Shown: piece after piece, positions 49,335-57,873 of the stretch
Position numbering within the stretch: the stretch's first letter is position 1
Layout: each line of letters starts with the position of its first letter
Origin: Pseudarthrobacter sp. NamE5
GTDB lineage: Bacteria; Actinomycetota; Actinomycetes; Actinomycetales; Micrococcaceae
NCBI RefSeq assembly: GCF_005796225.1
Contig: NZ_VAHO01000020.1
Coordinates: 1-62,383, forward strand
Reading direction: 5' to 3'
DNA: 62,383 nucleotides
Program-made: the position numbers and the translations under genes
Notes under the pieces: generated by a model
What the model saw: only the letters and a program-made list of their open reading frames with translations
Database searches by the model: none
Told to the model about the DNA's origin: nothing

Positions 49335-50760
49335 TGATGGGCCTCTCTTCGGGATAGTGGTACAACTGGCTGCGCTGGCGCAGAGCGAGCGCCGCGGCGA
49401 GGGTCACGGTACCCACGCGGCCGGCGAACATCAGGGCGGTGAGCACGTAGACGCCTTCTTCCGCCACTTCGGCGCTGAGGTTGGTGCTCAGACCCACGGT
49501 GGCAAACGCCGAAATGGTCTCGAACAACACGCGGTCAAGGGAAGCGCCGCTGATGTGCAGCAGGAAGAATGCGGACACGGAGACCAGGGTGGCGCCGGCC
49601 ACGATGACCGAGATGGCCACCCGCATGGTTCCCTCGGGGATGGTCCGACCATAGACCTTTACGTCTGCATCGCCCCGGGCTTCGGCCACGATGGCCAGGA
49701 ACATCACGGCGATGGTGGTGACTTTGATGCCGCCTGCCGTGGACGCCGAGCCGCCGCCGGCGAACATCAGCGCGTCCGTCAGGAGCATGGTGGTGGATTC
49801 CATCTGGTTCTGGTCCACCAGGTTGAAGCCGCCGGAGCGGGTCATCACGGAGGCGAAGAGTGAATGGGTGATCTTGTCGCCGAGGTCCATGCCACCGATG
49901 GTCCGGGCGTTGTCCCATTCCATGAGCCCCCAAAGAAACATGCCCGCTGCCAGGAGGATGAAGGACACCTGGATGGTGAGCTTGGTGTGCAGGTTCCACT
50001 TCTTCCAGTTCAGGCCGTTCTGCTGCAGGACCATCACTACGGGGAAGCCAAGGCTGCCCAGGAACACGCCCAGCATCAGTGGGACCAGGATCCACAGATC
50101 CGTCTCGTAGGGCACGATCCCGTCTGAGTGCGGTGTGAACCCTGCGTTGTTGAAGGAGGAGATGGCGTAGAAGATGCCGTGCCACACGGCTTGCCAGAAC
50201 GGCTCTCCAAGCGTCAGGAACCTTGGGATCAGGGCCAGCGCCAGGATTCCTTCGATGACCACGGACGTGGTGATGACGATCCGGAGCAAGGTGCCCACTT
50301 CACCCAGGCGTCCGGCATTGTTCATGGATTCCGCCGCGATGATCTTGCCGCGGACCCCGAGCCGCTTGCTTACCATCAGTGCCAGCAGTGACGCCAGCGT
50401 CAGTGTCCCCAAACCTCCGATAAACACGCCGATGAGGATCACGAGCTGGCCGAAGAAGGACCAGTGGACCGCAGTGGACACCACGGTCAGCCCGGTGACG
50501 CAGACTGCGGAGACGGCGGTGAACAGTGCCTGGTGAACGGGTGTGGCGGTGCCCGCGGCAGAGGAGACGGGCAGCGACAGCACGAAGGCAAACAGCAGGC
50601 ACACGGCGGCGAACACCGTCAGGGCAAGCCTTGCCGGCGAGGTGTTCGCTATGTCGTCGATGAAGTCCCGCAGCCGCGTCAAGATCCAGAGGCCTTCCCG
50701 CTCCTGCACCGCGGGATGCCAGGGGGCCGGTTTGCGGGCCCTCGACTGGCTTTGCGTCAT
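49327..50760 (-). CDS. TrkH/KtrB-type potassium transporter membrane subunit
   Basis: A 477-residue K+ channel-like transporter with four M1-P-M2 repeats. The selectivity-filter Gly of each repeat is visible: VCVTGLTVV, SSFNNAGFT, TRSGGFNLVD and TVGLSTNLSA. An N-terminal hydrophilic stretch of about 45 residues precedes the first helix. ATG at 50760 is chosen; the upstream codons belong to the acuC promoter region. It is paired with the TrkA-like gene directly downstream. Confidence 0.92.
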   Translation of the reverse strand: MTQSQSRARKPAPWHPAVQEREGLWILTRLRDFIDDIANTSPARLALTVFAAVCLLFAFVLSLPVSSAAGTATPVHQALFTAVSAVCVTGLTVVSTAVHWSFFGQLVILIGVFIGGLGTLTLASLLALMVSKRLGVRGKIIAAESMNNAGRLGEVGTLLRIVITTSVVIEGILALALIPRFLTLGEPFWQAVWHGIFYAISSFNNAGFTPHSDGIVPYETDLWILVPLMLGVFLGSLGFPVVMVLQQNGLNWKKWNLHTKLTIQVSFILLAAGMFLWGLMEWDNARTIGGMDLGDKITHSLFASVMTRSGGFNLVDQNQMESTTMLLTDALMFAGGGSASTAGGIKVTTIAVMFLAIVAEARGDADVKVYGRTIPEGTMRVAISVIVAGATLVSVSAFFLLHISGASLDRVLFETISAFATVGLSTNLSAEVAEEGVYVLTALMFAGRVGTVTLAAALALRQRSQLYHYPEERPIIG

Positions 50761-50864
50761 GTGTGGCTTTTCCTTGGTAGAAACTGCTTCCTTCAGTAGT
50801 AAACCACTAATGCCCGCGTCATGATGGGGCAGGAAGGGCTGCGGCCTCGGGTAGCCTGTGATTG

Positions 50865-52076
50865 ATGACATACCTCCCGGGTCTCAGCCAGCCCGCGCTT
50901 CCAACGGTGGTGGCGTGGAGTTCTGACATGACCGCCTACAACTTCGGTCCGGGCCACCCCATGGCTCCGGAACGAATGGACCTGACTGCCCGCCTGGCGC
51001 GGAGCTTGGGTTTGTTCGAACTGGAACACGTTGCCGTGGAAGCGCCCGGTGTAGCGGCGGACGCCGATCTTGAGTCGGTGCATTCGGCAGACTTTGTTGC
51101 GGCGGTCCGAAGGGTCAGCGGGAACCCGGGTGAACCCGATGAGGCACGCGGACTGGGAACCGAGGACGATCCCGCCTTTGCCGGGATGCATGAGGCCGCG
51201 GCCAGGCTGGCAGGCGGGTCCCTGATGGCTGCCGCCCGAATTCTCGACGGTTCAGCATTACGCGCCATCAACTTCGGCGGCGGCATGCATCACGCGGCCC
51301 GCGAACGGGCCAGCGGATTCTGCATCTATAACGACGCCGCACTCGCCGTCCAGAAACTGCTCGACGGCGGCATCCGCAGGGTGGCGTATATCGACGTCGA
51401 CGCCCACCACGGGGACGGAACGGAGAGTATCTTCTGGAACGATCCCCGCGTGCTCACCGTCTCCCTGCACGAGAGTGGGCTCACACTCTTTCCGGGTACG
51501 GGTTTTGCCAACGAGATCGGTGGTACAAAGGCTGAGGGGACGGCGGTAAACGTCGCGCTGCCGTCGGGTACTGGCGATGCCGGCTGGCTTCGCGCCTTCC
51601 ACGCCGTGGTGCCGCAGCTGGTTGGCGCATTCCAGCCGGAGGTTATCGTCAGCCAGCACGGTTGCGATTCCCACCGCACTGACCCCCTGACGCACCTCAA
51701 CCTCAGCGTCGACGGGCAGCGGGAGGCTGCATCCGCCGTCGCAGCCCTTGCTGCCCGCCACTGCGAAAACCGCTGGATCTCCACAGGCGGCGGCGGCTAC
51801 AACGTCCTCCAGGTGGTGCCCCGGTCCTGGAGCCACCTGATCGCCATCGCCGCCGGTAAGCCCGTGCCGCTGCGCACACCGGTCCCACAGGACTGGCGTG
51901 ACTACGTGCAGGAGAAATTCGGAGGTTCGGTGCCGGAGCTGATGAGCGATGATGTGGAGCTGTGGTGGCGGTCGTGGGAAGTGGGCTTCGACCCCAACGA
52001 TGCTGTGGACCGCGCCGTCATGGCCACCAGGAAAGCCGTCTTTCCGCTCCACGGCCTCGACCCCTGGTTCGATTAG
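50865..52076 (+). CDS. Acetoin utilization AcuC-like histone deacetylase family protein
   Basis: A 403-residue zinc deacetylase of the arginase/deacetylase superfamily. INFGGGMHHA, IDVDAHHGDGTESIF (zinc Asp and His pair), TVSLHESGLTLFPGTG and QHGCDSHRTDPLTHLNLS are the catalytic blocks; the final Tyr region is STGGGGYNV. Bacterial AcuC deacetylates acetyl-CoA synthetase in Bacillus, and an acs gene lies 25 kb away, but the target here is not proven. TAGCCT (50852-50857) lies seven bases before the ATG and no ribosome binding site is present, so leaderless translation is likely. Confidence 0.88.
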   Translation: MTYLPGLSQPALPTVVAWSSDMTAYNFGPGHPMAPERMDLTARLARSLGLFELEHVAVEAPGVAADADLESVHSADFVAAVRRVSGNPGEPDEARGLGTEDDPAFAGMHEAAARLAGGSLMAAARILDGSALRAINFGGGMHHAARERASGFCIYNDAALAVQKLLDGGIRRVAYIDVDAHHGDGTESIFWNDPRVLTVSLHESGLTLFPGTGFANEIGGTKAEGTAVNVALPSGTGDAGWLRAFHAVVPQLVGAFQPEVIVSQHGCDSHRTDPLTHLNLSVDGQREAASAVAALAARHCENRWISTGGGGYNVLQVVPRSWSHLIAIAAGKPVPLRTPVPQDWRDYVQEKFGGSVPELMSDDVELWWRSWEVGFDPNDAVDRAVMATRKAVFPLHGLDPWFD

Positions 52077-52163
52077 CGTCCGAGGGGCCAGGGCTGGGCA
52101 ATAGTGAGCGGCTGGCCGAAATAGTTGATGCCTTTCGGCGTATATGTCGTTAGGGTGGGAGGC

Positions 52164-52763
52164 ATGGTGACAGACGACGTATTTGCCGTCATAGCGGAAT
52201 CAACCCGGCGGGAGATCCTTGTTTCCCTCCGCTCCGGGGACAAAGCCGTCGGCGAACTGGTGGAGGAACTGTCAGCCAGTCAGCCCACCATTTCCAAGCA
52301 CCTCAAAGTCCTGCGCGAAGCCCAGCTGGTGAGCATGCGGGCGCAGGGCCAGAAGCGCTACTACGCGCTGAACCGCAAGCCGCTCGAGGGGATCGCCAGC
52401 TGGCTCGAAACCCTTGACGTCGGTTCTGCAGCTCCCGTGCCCGCGGCGGCGCCAGCCCCGTCTGCTGCCAGCGAAAGCGGCCCGCCGGAACCTGCTTCCG
52501 CAGCGGAGCGCAAGGCGGGAGCAGCCCAAAAGGAAACTGCAGCCGCCGGCGCCGTGGCAGCCGAAGCTGTGTCAGACGGTGTCCTCGCGCCGGGCGGCGC
52601 AGAGCTCAGTCCCGCCGTCGTCATCCCCGGCGGGGCCAGCGCGCCCCTCAGCGACGACAGCGTGCCCCAGCAGATCGGCAGGACTGTTGGCCGTGCCGCA
52701 ACCAAAGCCGCCGACCTGCTCGCGAACCTCCCCAACCTGCCCAAGTTTGGCCGCAAGAAGTAA
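52164..52763 (+). CDS. ArsR-family HTH regulator with low-complexity tail
   Basis: A 199-residue protein. Residues 1-85 are an ArsR/SmtB winged helix (AESTRREILVSLRSGDKAVGELVEEL, SQPTISKHLKVLREAQLV, AQGQKRYYALN). The rest is an Ala/Pro/Glu-rich disordered tail ending in a helical GRAATKAADLLANLPNLPKFGRKK. No metal-binding Cys/His cluster is visible, so it may not be a metal sensor. GGGAGG ends one base before ATG 52164 and four before GTG 52167; either may be used. It follows acuC and converges on the lactate-enzyme gene. Confidence 0.82.
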   Translation: MVTDDVFAVIAESTRREILVSLRSGDKAVGELVEELSASQPTISKHLKVLREAQLVSMRAQGQKRYYALNRKPLEGIASWLETLDVGSAAPVPAAAPAPSAASESGPPEPASAAERKAGAAQKETAAAGAVAAEAVSDGVLAPGGAELSPAVVIPGGASAPLSDDSVPQQIGRTVGRAATKAADLLANLPNLPKFGRKK

Positions 52764-52774
52764 GAACCTTCCTA

Positions 52775-54115
52775 CTAGTTCAGCAGCCGCACGTGCTCCG
52801 GGGTCAGCTCGGAGATCCTGCTGACGCCGAGCAGGGCCATTGTGCGGGCCATGTCCTTCTCGAGGATCTGGAGCGTACGGTCCACGCCTGCCCGGCCGCC
52901 GGCCATGAGGCCATAAAGGTAGGCCCGCCCGATCAGCGTGAAGTCGGCGCCCAGGGCCAGGGCCGCCACAATGTCCGCGCCGCTCATGATGCCGGTGTCC
53001 AGCATGATCGCTGCGTCCGTGTTGTCCGCGGTAAAGGCCTGCTTCACCTCGGGGAGCAGGTGGAACGGGATGGGTGCCCGGTCCAGCTGGCGGCCGCCAT
53101 GGTTGGACAGCACAACAGCGTCCGCGCCGTGGTCCACCACGCGGCGGGCGTCCTCCACGGTCTGAATGCCCTTGACCACCAGCTTGCCCTTCCAGGTTTC
53201 GCGCAGCCAGTCCAGGTCCTCGAAGGTGAGGGTGGGATCGAACATGGAGTTGATCAGGTCCGCCACCGTGCCGGTGTACCGGGAGAGCGAGGCGAAGGTA
53301 AGCGGCTCGTGGGTGAGGAAGTTGAACCACCAGGCGGGCCGGTAGGACGCGTCAAGCACGGTCTTGATGGTCAATGCCGGCGGAATGGTCATGCCGTTGC
53401 GGACGTCGCGGAGCCGGGCACCGGCAACTGCCGTGTCCACGGTGACCATCAGGGTGTCATTGCCTGCCTTTGCAGCACGCTCAATCAGTTCCAGGGACCG
53501 GTCGCGGTCCGTCCACAGGTACAGCTGGAACCAGTTGCGCCCGTTCGGGGCAGCAGCGGCGACGTCCTCAATGGACGCGGTGCCCATGGTGGAGAGCGTG
53601 TAGGGGATACCGGCCGCTTCGGCTGCCTGTGAGCCCGCGTACTCGCCCTCGGACTGCATCATGCGGGTGAAGCCGGTAGGGGCGATGCCCACCGGGAGGC
53701 GCGAGGGCCTGCCGAGGATTTCGGTGCTGAGGTCAATCGCGGAAACATTCCGGAGGATGCCCGGGCGGAACTCGATGTCCAGGAATGCCTGGCGCGCCCG
53801 GCGGAGGGTGATTTCCTCCTCCGCTGCGCCGTCCGTGTAGTCGAAGGGTGCCTGCGGCGTGCGGCGTTTAGCGATGTCGCGCAGTTCCCAGATGGTGCTT
53901 GCACGCTTCAGGCGTGCTTCCTTGCTGAACTCCGGCTTCTTGAACTGCATCAGGGGAGCGAGGTCGGAGTACTTGGGGATGCGGCGCTTCAGTGCGGCGG
54001 GCGCAGCGGATGCGGTGCCCGCGGGAGCGGCCGCGGGGGGAGCGGTAACGGGGATGTCCGTGGCATCCGGTGCGGGCGTAGTTTCCGGGTTGTTGGGCTG
54101 GATGGTGTGGGTCAT
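52775..54115 (-). CDS. FMN-dependent alpha-hydroxy-acid oxidising enzyme (L-lactate dehydrogenase/2-monooxygenase type)
   Basis: A 446-residue FMN enzyme. After a Pro/Ala-rich N-terminal extension of about 45 residues, the (beta/alpha)8 fold has LPVGIAPTGFTRMM, FQLYLWTDRDRSLEL, DTAVAGARLRDVRNG, KLVVKGIQTVEDA, and the catalytic His in LSNHGGRQLDRAP. It oxidises L-lactate or a similar 2-hydroxy acid; dehydrogenase and monooxygenase subtypes cannot be separated safely. GGAGGA precedes ATG 54115. It is divergent from a FadR/LldR-type regulator with two operators between, which supports lactate as inducer. Confidence 0.88.
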   Translation of the reverse strand: MTHTIQPNNPETTPAPDATDIPVTAPPAAAPAGTASAAPAALKRRIPKYSDLAPLMQFKKPEFSKEARLKRASTIWELRDIAKRRTPQAPFDYTDGAAEEEITLRRARQAFLDIEFRPGILRNVSAIDLSTEILGRPSRLPVGIAPTGFTRMMQSEGEYAGSQAAEAAGIPYTLSTMGTASIEDVAAAAPNGRNWFQLYLWTDRDRSLELIERAAKAGNDTLMVTVDTAVAGARLRDVRNGMTIPPALTIKTVLDASYRPAWWFNFLTHEPLTFASLSRYTGTVADLINSMFDPTLTFEDLDWLRETWKGKLVVKGIQTVEDARRVVDHGADAVVLSNHGGRQLDRAPIPFHLLPEVKQAFTADNTDAAIMLDTGIMSGADIVAALALGADFTLIGRAYLYGLMAGGRAGVDRTLQILEKDMARTMALLGVSRISELTPEHVRLLN

Positions 54116-54166
54116 GGCGTCCTCCATTGGGCCGGCGACAGGTCCGGCGCTCGCACGGACCCCTCC

Positions 54167-54181
54167 TGTGGTCTAACCACA
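54167..54181. promoter_or_regulatory. FadR/LldR-type palindromic operator 1
   Basis: TGTGGT-CTA-ACCACA, a perfect palindrome with the TGGT-N3-ACCA core typical of FadR-subfamily GntR regulators. On the minus strand it begins at the last base of the predicted -10 (TACAGT, 54186-54181) of the lactate gene and extends over the transcription start. Confidence 0.75.
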
Positions 54182-54191
54182 CTGTAGGCCA

Positions 54192-54206
54192 TGTGGTCCA
54201 ACCACA
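54192..54206. promoter_or_regulatory. FadR/LldR-type palindromic operator 2, shared by divergent promoters
   Basis: TGTGGT-CCA-ACCACA, 25 bases centre to centre from operator 1. It lies between -35 (TTGATG) and -10 (TACAGT) of the lactate gene on the minus strand, and five bases upstream of the regulator's own presumed -10 (TACTAT, 54212-54217). One bound dimer could block both directions. Confidence 0.75.
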
Positions 54207-54223
54207 TCAACTACTATTGCCCC

Positions 54224-54934
54224 ATGAAGACCCATCAGCTTGTCCTGGCATGGATAGAGAATGAGCTTTCCGAGGGACGGCTGGCTGTGGGCGGGCGGCT
54301 CCCCGCCGAGCGGTCCCTGGCTGAGCAGCTCAAGGTGTCCCGGACCTCCGTCCGGGAGGCCATCCGCATCCTGGAGGCCATGGGAGTGGTGCGGGCAGGG
54401 GTGGGCTCCGGTCCGGATGCGGGGACCGTGGTGATTTCGGATCCGACGGCGGCACTCGGCTCAGCGCTTCGGCTGCACGTTGCCACCCAGCATCTTCCGG
54501 TGGCCGACATCGTGGAGACACGCGTGCTTTTGGAGTCCTGGGCGGTGTCCCACGCCAAGCCCGGTTCCCCGGAGCTGGCTGATGCCTCGCGGCTGCTGGC
54601 TGAGATGGATTCCGACGACGTTGGCGTGGACGCGTTCCTGGCGCTGGATGTCCGTTTCCACCTTGCGCTGGCGGACGCCGCCGGCAACGCGGTGGTCAGC
54701 GCCATGATGGGATCCCTGCGCGAGTCCATCACCGGCTACGCGTCACGGTTCACCGCCAACCTGCCGGACTGGGACGCCACGGCGGGGAGGCTGCGGGCCG
54801 AGCACCACGGGATCCTGGCAGCAGTGCAGAACAACGACGGCGAACGGGCGGCCAGGCTGGTAGCCGATCATATCGAGGGCTACTACAGGGAGGCGGGGCT
54901 GGCTTCCGCAGGCACGGTACCACTCCGCCCCTAA
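54224..54934 (+). CDS. FadR-subfamily GntR transcriptional regulator (LldR-like)
   Basis: A 236-residue regulator. The N-terminal winged HTH (LVLAWIENELSEGRLAVGGRLPAERSLAEQL, then SRTSVREAIRILEAMGVV) is followed by an FCD ligand domain with DIVETRVLLESWAV, DVRFHLALADAAGN and HHGILAAVQNNDGERAA, containing the Asp/His metal-binding positions. MKTHQ at 54224 is preceded six bases earlier by TACTAT, so the mRNA is probably leaderless. It sits opposite the lactate gene with two matching operators between, indicating repression of both and lactate (or a related acid) as effector. Confidence 0.9.
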   Translation: MKTHQLVLAWIENELSEGRLAVGGRLPAERSLAEQLKVSRTSVREAIRILEAMGVVRAGVGSGPDAGTVVISDPTAALGSALRLHVATQHLPVADIVETRVLLESWAVSHAKPGSPELADASRLLAEMDSDDVGVDAFLALDVRFHLALADAAGNAVVSAMMGSLRESITGYASRFTANLPDWDATAGRLRAEHHGILAAVQNNDGERAARLVADHIEGYYREAGLASAGTVPLRP

Positions 54935-54946
54935 CCATCCTGTGGT

Positions 54947-55984
54947 CTAGCCGTGCACTTTTGAGCGCGGGGCCTTTGCCGGGCCGGTGCTGGCCCGTAC
55001 TTCCAGCCGGGGCTGGTACCTGCTGCTGCCCGGAGCGGCGCTCTCTTCGTTGCGGATCAGGGCACGCAGCTGGTGCCAGGCCTGTTCCCCCAGCTCGGTG
55101 ATGGGGACGGCCGCCGTCGTGAGGGCCGGGGTTGTGTACTTCGCAAAGGGAATGTCATCGAAGCCGGTGACTGAAATATCGCCGGGGACATCAAGGCCGC
55201 GTTCGTGCAGCCCGCTCATGAGGCCCATGGCCACCAGGTCGTTGAACGCCAGGATTCCCGTAGCTCCGCTTTCCAGGACCGCGTCCACTGCCTCATGCCC
55301 CGTATCGAAATCTGAGCCGCCCTCCAGCATGGTGACCTCCACCTGCGGGTGGGCCGCCTTGAATGTTTCCAGGCCCTGGAGCCGCATGCCGTTCGAGGCG
55401 CTGCGGGGAGGGCCTGCAAGGAAGGCAAGGCGGGTGTGGCCCAGTTCCACCAGGTGTTCGGCTATGTCCTGCACGCCCTGCCCGTAGTCCACCACCAAGC
55501 TGGGAACTTCGGCTGCTGCCGTGGTGCGGTTGATCAGGACCAGCGGCCGCAGCGACGGTGCAATCTCCTCCAGCTCGGCGTCGCTCATGCGGGGCGCGCA
55601 CAGCACCAGGCCGTCGCACCTCCGGCGCGCCTCACCGGCAAGGATGGATTCTTCGCTGGAGACCTCGAAGGAGTCGGCAATGAGCACGCGGTAGCCGTCC
55701 TGTGCAGCTGCGCGGCTGAGGCCGCGGAGGATGGCCTGGAAGGTGGGGTTGGCCAGGTCCGGGACCACAATGCCAATGGTGTCGGTCTTGCCCAGGGCGA
55801 GGCTTCGGCCTACAGGATTTGGCTGGTACTTCAGCTCAGCAGCTGCCGCCCGGACGCGGGCGGCAATGTCCGGGTCCACCGTGAAGTTGCCGTTCATGAC
55901 CCGCGAGACCGTGGCGTGGGAGACCCCTGCCTTCACGGCAACGTCCGCGATGCCGATCCTGCCTGATGCCGATTTCCTGACCAT
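54947..55984 (-). CDS. LacI family transcriptional regulator of the uronate operon
   Basis: A 345-residue LacI repressor. The N-terminal HTH (IGIADVAVKAGVSHATVSRVMNG) and hinge (NPVGRSLALGKT) are followed by a periplasmic-binding-like sensor (IGIVVPDLANPTFQAILRGL, ILAFNDLVAMGLMSGL, DISVTGFDDIPFAKYTTPALTT). ATG 55984 is preceded by GGAAGGGA. It is divergent from the aldarate operon, and the region between holds two GAAAACGCTTTC operators, so it very probably controls that operon and itself. The inducer is likely a uronate or aldarate intermediate. Confidence 0.9.
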   Translation of the reverse strand: MVRKSASGRIGIADVAVKAGVSHATVSRVMNGNFTVDPDIAARVRAAAAELKYQPNPVGRSLALGKTDTIGIVVPDLANPTFQAILRGLSRAAAQDGYRVLIADSFEVSSEESILAGEARRRCDGLVLCAPRMSDAELEEIAPSLRPLVLINRTTAAAEVPSLVVDYGQGVQDIAEHLVELGHTRLAFLAGPPRSASNGMRLQGLETFKAAHPQVEVTMLEGGSDFDTGHEAVDAVLESGATGILAFNDLVAMGLMSGLHERGLDVPGDISVTGFDDIPFAKYTTPALTTAAVPITELGEQAWHQLRALIRNEESAAPGSSRYQPRLEVRASTGPAKAPRSKVHG

Positions 55985-56202
55985 GCGTGGTCCCTTCCTT
56001 GACGCCGTTGCCCGCGGCACCAGTGCTGTACCGCTGCCGGGTGGCAGGTTCCGGCCGACTGTTTGACGGCGTACTGAATCATGTACTGAGCCAAAAGCAT
56101 ATAACGGGACCGGAAAGCGATTTCTCTTCTTTTCCCGATTTTTCCCGCCAGGTTCTGCCCTTTCTGTTGCCTGCCGCAGGACGAGATGCACTCGGCACCG
56201 CG

Positions 56203-56214
56203 GAAAACGCTTTC
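56203..56214. promoter_or_regulatory. LacI-type operator 1
   Basis: GAAAACGCTTTC, an imperfect palindrome with the central CG of LacI-family sites. It lies 18 bases upstream of the predicted -35, and its centre is 76 bases from operator 2. Confidence 0.7.
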
Positions 56215-56232
56215 TTAGGCCCTGCCCAACGG

Positions 56233-56262
56233 TTGACGGATGGGCGGGATGGTTGATACAAC
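56233..56262 (+). promoter_or_regulatory. Predicted promoter of the uronate operon
   Basis: TTGACG (56233-56238) and TACAAC (56257-56262), spacer 18, between the two LacI-type operators. The transcript would start near 56269, leaving a leader of about 115 bases that contains operator 2. Confidence 0.5.
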
Positions 56263-56278
56263 TCATATAGAACTTCAA

Positions 56279-56290
56279 GAAAACGCTTTC
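56279..56290. promoter_or_regulatory. LacI-type operator 2
   Basis: GAAAACGCTTTC, identical to operator 1 and, with flanks, AGAAAACGCTTTCT. It lies just downstream of the predicted transcription start, a position suited to repression. Two sites 76 bases apart could support DNA looping by a tetramer. Confidence 0.75.
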
Positions 56291-56383
56291 TCAGACGGCG
56301 CAGGCTGCCGTACTGCACAACCGCAACCGCTTCGCACACCCGCAGCCCCCGGGCCGGGTTTTGAGTCTTCGAAAGGGACCCTC

Positions 56384-57838
56384 ATGGTCAACACAGCCGA
56401 GTCGACTTCTGCTTCAGAGGCCCGGTCCGACACCGCAGCCACCACCCACGCTGCCCCGGGCGCTGCCCTCGCCGCCAGCAACGGCGCCAAGGCCCGCATC
56501 GCCCTGATCGGAACCGGCGGACGTTCCGAGATGTACATCCGCGCAATCTTCGGCAAGCATGCTGATACCGCCGAGCTTGTTGCCTTTTCGGACGTCAACC
56601 CGGGCCGGGTGGAGTTCTACCAGCAGCTCATCCAGGAACTTGGCGCACCGGGACCTGTCGCCTCCTTCGATCCGGCAGACCTCACCGCCTTCATCCAGGC
56701 CAACAACATTGACCGCATCATCGTCACCACTCCGGACTACACCCACGCCGACTACATTGTGGAGGGTCTCCGCGCCGGTGCGGACGTCGTCGTCGAAAAG
56801 CCCCTCACCATTGACGCTGAAGGGTGCCGGCGGATTACCCAGGCCGTGCAGGAAACCGGCCGGAACGTGGTGGTCACCTTCAACTACCGCTACTCGCCCC
56901 GCAACAGCGCCCTGAAAGAGATCATCCAGAGCGGCGTGATCGGCAAGGTCACCTCCATCGACTTCAGCTGGGTCCTGGACACCGTGCACGGCGCCGACTA
57001 CTTCCGCCGCTGGCACCGGGAGAAGAAGAATTCCGGCGGTCTGCTGATCCACAAGGCCTCCCACCACTTTGACCTGGTCAACTGGTGGATCGACGACGTC
57101 CCGGAGCGGGTCTTCGCCTCCGGCGGGCTGAAGTTCTACGGCGACAAGAATGCAGCAGAGCGCGGACTGGGTCCGCGTCCTGAGCGCGGCACGCCTGACG
57201 CCGATGCCCCCGCCCGCGAGAAGGATCCGTTCGCGCTTGACCTGAGGGAGGACGAGCGGCTCAAGGCCCTCTTCCTGGACAACGAGCACTACGACGGCTA
57301 CCGCCGCGACCAGGACGTCTTTACCGGCGGCATCACCATCGAGGACAACCTCGCGCTGGTGGTGGAGTACCAGGGCGGCCCGCGCCTGAGCTACTCGCTG
57401 AACGCCCACAGCCCCTGGGAGGGCTACCGCGTGGCAGTCAACGGCACCGAAGGCCGCGCGGAGCTGGAAGTGGTGGAGCGCGCCGCCGTTCTGCACAGCA
57501 CCGACAAGAAGACGGTGGTTGATCCGAGCGCAACGCCCGTGGAGGAAGAGGATGCGGTGCGCCGCAACGGCGAACGGCTCGTAGTCCAGCGCCACTGGGA
57601 GTCGGCCTACGAGGTGCTGATCGTCAACGGCGAAGGCGGCCACGGCGGCGGCGACGCACTCCTGCTCTCGGACCTGTTCAACGGGCCGGGGGAGGACCCG
57701 CTGGGCCGGCCCTCCGGTTACCTGGACGGCCTCCGGTCGGTGTCGGTCGGAATCGCCGGCAACCGCTCCCTGGAGACCTCCCTGCCCGTCCGGATCGAGG
57801 ACCTGGACCTCGGCGTCGACCTCCGCCGCACCCACTGA
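56384..57838 (+). CDS. Gfo/Idh/MocA family oxidoreductase
   Basis: A 484-residue NAD(P)-dependent sugar oxidoreductase. After a disordered Ala/Thr-rich extension of about 35 residues comes IALIGTGGRSEMYI (dinucleotide loop) and DVVVEKPLTI, the EKP motif with catalytic Lys; the C-terminal domain contains GGLLIHKASHHFDLVNWWI, with the catalytic His. It is the first gene of the operon and may bring a uronate-bearing sugar or its derivative into the pathway. AAAGGG lies upstream of ATG 56384. The substrate is unknown. Confidence 0.85.
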   Translation: MVNTAESTSASEARSDTAATTHAAPGAALAASNGAKARIALIGTGGRSEMYIRAIFGKHADTAELVAFSDVNPGRVEFYQQLIQELGAPGPVASFDPADLTAFIQANNIDRIIVTTPDYTHADYIVEGLRAGADVVVEKPLTIDAEGCRRITQAVQETGRNVVVTFNYRYSPRNSALKEIIQSGVIGKVTSIDFSWVLDTVHGADYFRRWHREKKNSGGLLIHKASHHFDLVNWWIDDVPERVFASGGLKFYGDKNAAERGLGPRPERGTPDADAPAREKDPFALDLREDERLKALFLDNEHYDGYRRDQDVFTGGITIEDNLALVVEYQGGPRLSYSLNAHSPWEGYRVAVNGTEGRAELEVVERAAVLHSTDKKTVVDPSATPVEEEDAVRRNGERLVVQRHWESAYEVLIVNGEGGHGGGDALLLSDLFNGPGEDPLGRPSGYLDGLRSVSVGIAGNRSLETSLPVRIEDLDLGVDLRRTH

Positions 57839-57873
57839 GTCCTGCACAGGAACAATCAACCTAAGGAACAACC

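Larger units (their letters stand above)
55985..56383. other. Divergent regulatory region between LacI gene and uronate operon
   Basis: About 400 bases without a supported gene. It holds two identical LacI-type operators (56203-56214 and 56279-56290) and a promoter between them (listed separately). The left part near 56070-56140 is AT-rich and should contain the LacI gene's own promoter, which I cannot place precisely. Confidence 0.55.

Noticed and set aside
56414..57871. 485-codon open frame antisense to the Gfo/Idh/MocA gene
   Set aside because: Composition is that of a shadow frame (long runs of Val/Gly/His), with no ribosome binding site or recognisable motif, and the sense gene is clear.
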